A stretch of DNA of 7,704 nucleotides from contig JAISXK010000066.1 in the NCBI GenBank assembly GCA_031270585.1, forward strand, positions 1 through 7,704, in the 5' to 3' direction. Shown here piece by piece: positions 5,068-7,704 of this stretch. A program made the position numbers and the translations under genes. Under the pieces are notes generated by a model. That model was not told the origin of the DNA, made no database searches, and saw nothing but the letters and a program-made list of their open reading frames with translations. Position 1 is the stretch's first letter, and every line of letters begins with the position of its first letter. The DNA is from Clostridiales bacterium (GTDB lineage Bacteria; Bacillota; Clostridia; Christensenellales; CAG-138).

Positions 5068-7427
5068 TATTTTCCCGCCTCCTGCTCCTTGTTCTTTAGG
5101 GCCTTTAACACTACTTCAGGCGTGATGGGAAGCTTGTGGAAGCGAATGCCGATGGCGTTGTATACGGCGTTTGTTATCGCCGCCTGCACACTTGCGAGCG
5201 CCGCCTCGCCTATGCCTTTTGCGCCAAAGGGGCCTGAGGGCTCGTAGGTGTCGCAGAGCACCACCTCTACGTTTTCGATCCTGGGCATTTCCATAGCCGT
5301 GGGCGTCTTATAATCCACCAGCAGACCGTTGTTCTTCAACGCGCCGGTGTTCTCATCCAGCGGCATGGTTTCATATACCGTGTACCCGTAACCGCGGTTG
5401 AAAGAGCCCACCAACTGCCCCTTTACAAGGTCGGGGTTCATAGCTACGCCGCAATCGCCATATATCAGCACCTTGGGTATGCTGATAATACCCGTGCGCG
5501 TGTCCACCTCTACCTCTACAAAGTGGGTAGTAAAGCAGGGCGGACAGTTGCGCTGCCTGTAGCTATCGGTATACGCCATGGTGCCCCAGCTCATGATCTG
5601 AGCCTGCCTGGCCACATCGCCAACCGTCATAAATTTTGAGGGGAAGTTTTTCACCCGCACAACGCTCTGGCGCAATTCGTCGTTACGCATAACCTCCAGG
5701 TTGTAGTGGTGCTCCGCCATCAACCGGCCGGCAAACTCCAGCAGACGCTCTTTTACCTTCATGGCCACATGGTATACGGCGGCGCCGCCGCAATATACGC
5801 CACGCGTGGCGTGGGTGCATACGTCATAGCCGGTGTTCATGGTTTCCGCCGGGGAAAGGCCCACCATATCCAGCGGTACCTGCAGCACCTCTGCGGTGAT
5901 CTTCTTCAGGGCATCCCATGTGCCGCCGCCATGATCGGTGACGGGCGTTAAAAGGTCTACCGATCCGTCCTCGTTTATTTTGATGGTGGCGCTGGAATAA
6001 TCGATAACCTCGCCCTCTTTTGGGCCCGCCGTACCGGATGTATGAAACCCGCGCGCAAGGCCGATGCCTCTGCGGATAACGCCGGTTTTTTCGTGCGGCA
6101 GGGCGCGGTTGTCAAAATCAGTCTTCTCGCGGCCTTCCACCAGGCTTTGCTCCACACCGCAGCTTTTAATGATGGAGCGAATCGTGGGCCCCTGTCCCCA
6201 GAATTCATCACCCACGCCGCGATAGTTCTTCAGCCTGAAATCAACCGGCGAAAAATTCATTTCTTCCGCAATGATGTCGATCATGCTCTCGATGGCAAAG
6301 TTTATTTGCGGGTTGCCGTATCCCTGCATGGCGCAGCAGGGAGTTTTATTGGTATATACCGCCGTGCCGTCAAAGCGTATATTGCCCTCGTAACGGTAAA
6401 GGGACGCGAACCAGCCCGCCGTACATCCCATGAAGGGCAACGGCTGCACCTGGTGCGCGCCAAAGTCAATCAGCGCCTTTACATGCGCAGCCGTAATGAT
6501 CCCGTCGTTCGTCACGCCCATCTTCACGGTAAACAGCGCGGGGTACTTTTGATGGCTGTAAAAGTCCTCTTCACGCGCGGATGTCAAGCGCACGGGGCGG
6601 CCGGCCTTCATGGCCAGGCAAGCGCAGATGGGCGTTACGGTGTTCACCTGTATGCTGGAACCAAACGCGCCGCCAAATGGTAGTTTTTTTACATTTATTT
6701 TAGAAAGCGGCATATTCAGTATGCGGCCAAGCAACTGTCGGTTGGCGTGTATGGATTGGGCTGTCGCCCAAACCGTCAGCGAACCGTCGGGCTCGGGCTT
6801 GCACGTCGCGCATTTAGTCTCCAACTGGTTATGGTAAATGCGCTCCAGCTCAAACTCATGCTCGAATATGCGGTCGGCCTTCGCAAAGCCGGCGTCGCAA
6901 TCCCCCTCGTCGATGTTGCGCACGACGCCGATGTTGTTTTGCACGTCTATCCTCTTATCGCCAAGGTATATGGTTTTATAGAGCTCGGGCGCGCCGGGCT
7001 TCATAGCTTCCGCAGGGTCATACACCGCGTCAAGCACTTTATAGTCTACTTTAATGGCCTTCACGGCCTTAAACGCAAGCTCTTCGGTATCCGCCGCCAC
7101 CGCGATCAACGGCTCGCCAAAGTGACGCGCCTTGTTGGGCAGCACCGTTCTGTCACGGTATGTGGCGGCAGGTATGCTCACGCTGCGCTCGTTATACACA
7201 ACAGGGTTGATATCCTTATATGTCAAGCAAACCGCGCCCATAGCCTCCGCCGCAGACGTATCGACGGATATGATTTCCGCGTGCGGGTGGGGGCTGCGCA
7301 ATAACGCGCCGTACATCATGCCCGGAATGATGATATCTGACGTGTATTGCATGGTTCCGGTGACCTTTGCAAACCCATCGCTTCGTGGTGTATTTTTGCC
7401 GATAAACGACTCCGCTACGTTATTCAA
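5067..7427 (-). CDS. Molybdenum hydroxylase 2, molybdopterin-binding catalytic large subunit (TTG start)
   Basis: Catalytic subunit of 786 aa when started at the TTG at 7427. The a/b hammerhead domain covers roughly residues 15-135, with the Mo-cofactor domain after it. Family motifs are present in altered form: GGAFGSSI at 252-259, QGYGNPQ at 368-374, DFRLKN at 396-401, the GQLVGSFNRGYG stretch at 670-681, and AKGIGEA at 736-742 with catalytic Glu741. Compared with bovine XDH, Ile259 replaces Glu802 and Gln368 replaces Arg912, and the Arg880 region reads without an arginine near Thr336. The catalytic machinery is thus intact but the substrate pocket is not that of a xanthine dehydrogenase. 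The GQG loop reads GGG at 500-502. Two adjacent cysteines (364-365) lie just before the QGYG loop. First gene of operon 2. The longer GTG start at 7436 overlaps the ribosome binding site and is rejected. Confidence 0.94.
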   Translation of the reverse strand: MNNVAESFIGKNTPRSDGFAKVTGTMQYTSDIIIPGMMYGALLRSPHPHAEIISVDTSAAEAMGAVCLTYKDINPVVYNERSVSIPAATYRDRTVLPNKARHFGEPLIAVAADTEELAFKAVKAIKVDYKVLDAVYDPAEAMKPGAPELYKTIYLGDKRIDVQNNIGVVRNIDEGDCDAGFAKADRIFEHEFELERIYHNQLETKCATCKPEPDGSLTVWATAQSIHANRQLLGRILNMPLSKINVKKLPFGGAFGSSIQVNTVTPICACLAMKAGRPVRLTSAREEDFYSHQKYPALFTVKMGVTNDGIITAAHVKALIDFGAHQVQPLPFMGCTAGWFASLYRYEGNIRFDGTAVYTNKTPCCAMQGYGNPQINFAIESMIDIIAEEMNFSPVDFRLKNYRGVGDEFWGQGPTIRSIIKSCGVEQSLVEGREKTDFDNRALPHEKTGVIRRGIGLARGFHTSGTAGPKEGEVIDYSSATIKINEDGSVDLLTPVTDHGGGTWDALKKITAEVLQVPLDMVGLSPAETMNTGYDVCTHATRGVYCGGAAVYHVAMKVKERLLEFAGRLMAEHHYNLEVMRNDELRQSVVRVKNFPSKFMTVGDVARQAQIMSWGTMAYTDSYRQRNCPPCFTTHFVEVEVDTRTGIISIPKVLIYGDCGVAMNPDLVKGQLVGSFNRGYGYTVYETMPLDENTGALKNNGLLVDYKTPTAMEMPRIENVEVVLCDTYEPSGPFGAKGIGEAALASVQAAITNAVYNAIGIRFHKLPITPEVVLKALKNKEQEAGK

Positions 7428-7435
7428 GACAAACA

Positions 7436-7441
7436 CTCCTT
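7436..7441 (-). promoter_or_regulatory. Shine-Dalgarno that sets a TTG start for operon 2
   Basis: AAGGAG on the minus strand (7441 to 7436) is 8 nt before the in-frame TTG at 7427. The GTG at 7436 begins on the last base of this site, so it cannot be served by it. The TTG start gives a protein beginning MNNVAESFIGK, in line with the family N-terminus. Confidence 0.75.
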
Positions 7442-7456
7442 CTTTTGTGGACTTGG

Positions 7457-7477
7457 ATATGTAAGCTACTTATATTC
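7457..7477. promoter_or_regulatory. Possible operator: imperfect inverted repeat in the operon 2 leader
   Basis: TAAG (7462-7465) and CTTA (7469-7472) flank a 3-nt centre, with partial AT-rich symmetry further out. It would lie just after the predicted transcription start, where a repressor could act. The repeat is short and could be chance. Confidence 0.2.
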
Positions 7478-7490
7478 TACCTGCAAAACA

Positions 7491-7517
7491 ATTATAGCAT
7501 ACTTCATTATGTGAAAA
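7491..7517 (-). promoter_or_regulatory. Extended -10 promoter for operon 2
   Basis: The minus strand reads TGCTATAAT from 7499 to 7491, a perfect extended -10 element (TGN plus TATAAT). A weak -35 candidate, TTTTCA, lies at 7517-7512 with a 15-nt spacer, which is short but tolerable with an extended -10. Transcription would begin near 7484, leaving a leader of about 57 nt before the TTG start. It fits a housekeeping sigma factor. Confidence 0.7.
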
Positions 7518-7627
7518 CCCGTTTGCGCCGCCAATCAATTATAAAATATGGTCATGCACCGGCCCTTATCGATAAAAATCCTAGTAAATCAGGCGTTATT
7601 CTCGGTTGCGGCATACGTTTTTTCAAG
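7518..7627. other. Intergenic stretch with no recognised gene
   Basis: No open reading frame with a ribosome binding site and no RNA gene was recognised. A second TATAAT occurs on the minus strand at 7543-7538, but it lacks a -35 and an extended element, so it is not called as a promoter. Upstream activator sites for operon 2 would be expected here but none stands out. Confidence 0.5.
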
Positions 7628-7669
7628 CAAAAAGGCGTGCCCGTCATTTGCATGAGGCACGCCCTTTTG
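7628..7669 (-). terminator. Rho-independent terminator at the right edge
   Basis: GGCGTGCC (7634-7641) pairs with GGCACGCC (7656-7663). An inner TCAT/ATGA stem (7644-7647, 7652-7655) closes a TTGC loop, and outer A/T pairs extend the stem across one A-C mismatch. Read on the minus strand, the stem is followed by TTTTTGC, the better U-tail; on the plus strand it is followed by CTTTTGAT. It lies upstream of the operon 2 promoter, so it probably ends a minus-strand gene beyond the right edge, although it could work both ways. Confidence 0.75.
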
Positions 7670-7704
7670 ATACTTTTGGTCAATCGCCATTTGTTTGGCT
7701 TATA

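Noticed and set aside
7538..7543. Second TATAAT on the minus strand upstream of operon 2
   Set aside because: There is no -35-like hexamer at usual spacing and no extended TG element; it sits in a generally AT-rich stretch.
7680..7703. Possible tail of a minus-strand gene (ISQTNGD then stop) at the right edge, just before the terminator
   Set aside because: Seven codons are too few to support a gene. The location before a terminator fits, but another frame is also open there.
1..7704. CRISPR arrays, tRNA or rRNA genes, insertion sequences
   Set aside because: No direct repeat series, no tRNA-like or rRNA-like sequence and no transposase or flanking terminal repeats were seen.

Overview
The window holds two complete or near-complete operons for xanthine-oxidase-family molybdenum hydroxylases. 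They point at each other and meet at a short, structured intergenic region around positions 3472-3703. Each operon encodes the three parts of such an enzyme as separate polypeptides: a medium FAD subunit (M), a small subunit with two [2Fe-2S] clusters (S), and a large molybdopterin-cytosine/guanine-dinucleotide-type catalytic subunit (L).

The base composition is moderately GC-rich. Most genes have strong AGGAGG-type Shine-Dalgarno sequences, one gene probably starts with TTG, genes overlap tightly, and the one clear promoter is an extended -10 (TGCTATAAT). Together these suggest an anaerobic Gram-positive bacterium of the Clostridia type. This is inference; no taxonomic marker is present.

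Layout: positions 2-3471, plus strand, operon 1 in the order M (5' end cut by the window edge), S, L, with 8-nt overlaps at both junctions. Positions 3472-3703: a series of adjacent hairpins followed by a strong inverted repeat that probably terminates transcription from both sides. Positions 3704-7427, minus strand, operon 2 in the order L, M, S, with 1-nt TAATG overlaps at both junctions. Positions 7428-7704: leader, promoter, a stretch with nothing recognisable, and a rho-independent terminator that probably belongs to a gene outside the window to the right.

In each enzyme the large subunit should hydroxylate a substrate at the Mo centre. Electrons would then pass through the two Fe-S clusters of the small subunit to FAD in the medium subunit. 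The two catalytic subunits differ clearly at positions that determine substrate in well-studied xanthine dehydrogenases. Enzyme 1 keeps the Glu802- and Arg912-like residues (bovine numbering) but has Tyr at the Arg880 position. Enzyme 2 has Ile in place of Glu802 and Gln in place of Arg912. They therefore probably act on different substrates, and neither should be labelled a true xanthine dehydrogenase from this sequence. No maturation gene (XdhC/CoxI, MocA, selenium insertion), transporter or regulator lies inside the window. I found no novel system beyond this paired arrangement, the divergent active site of enzyme 2 and the unusual hairpin cluster between the operons.
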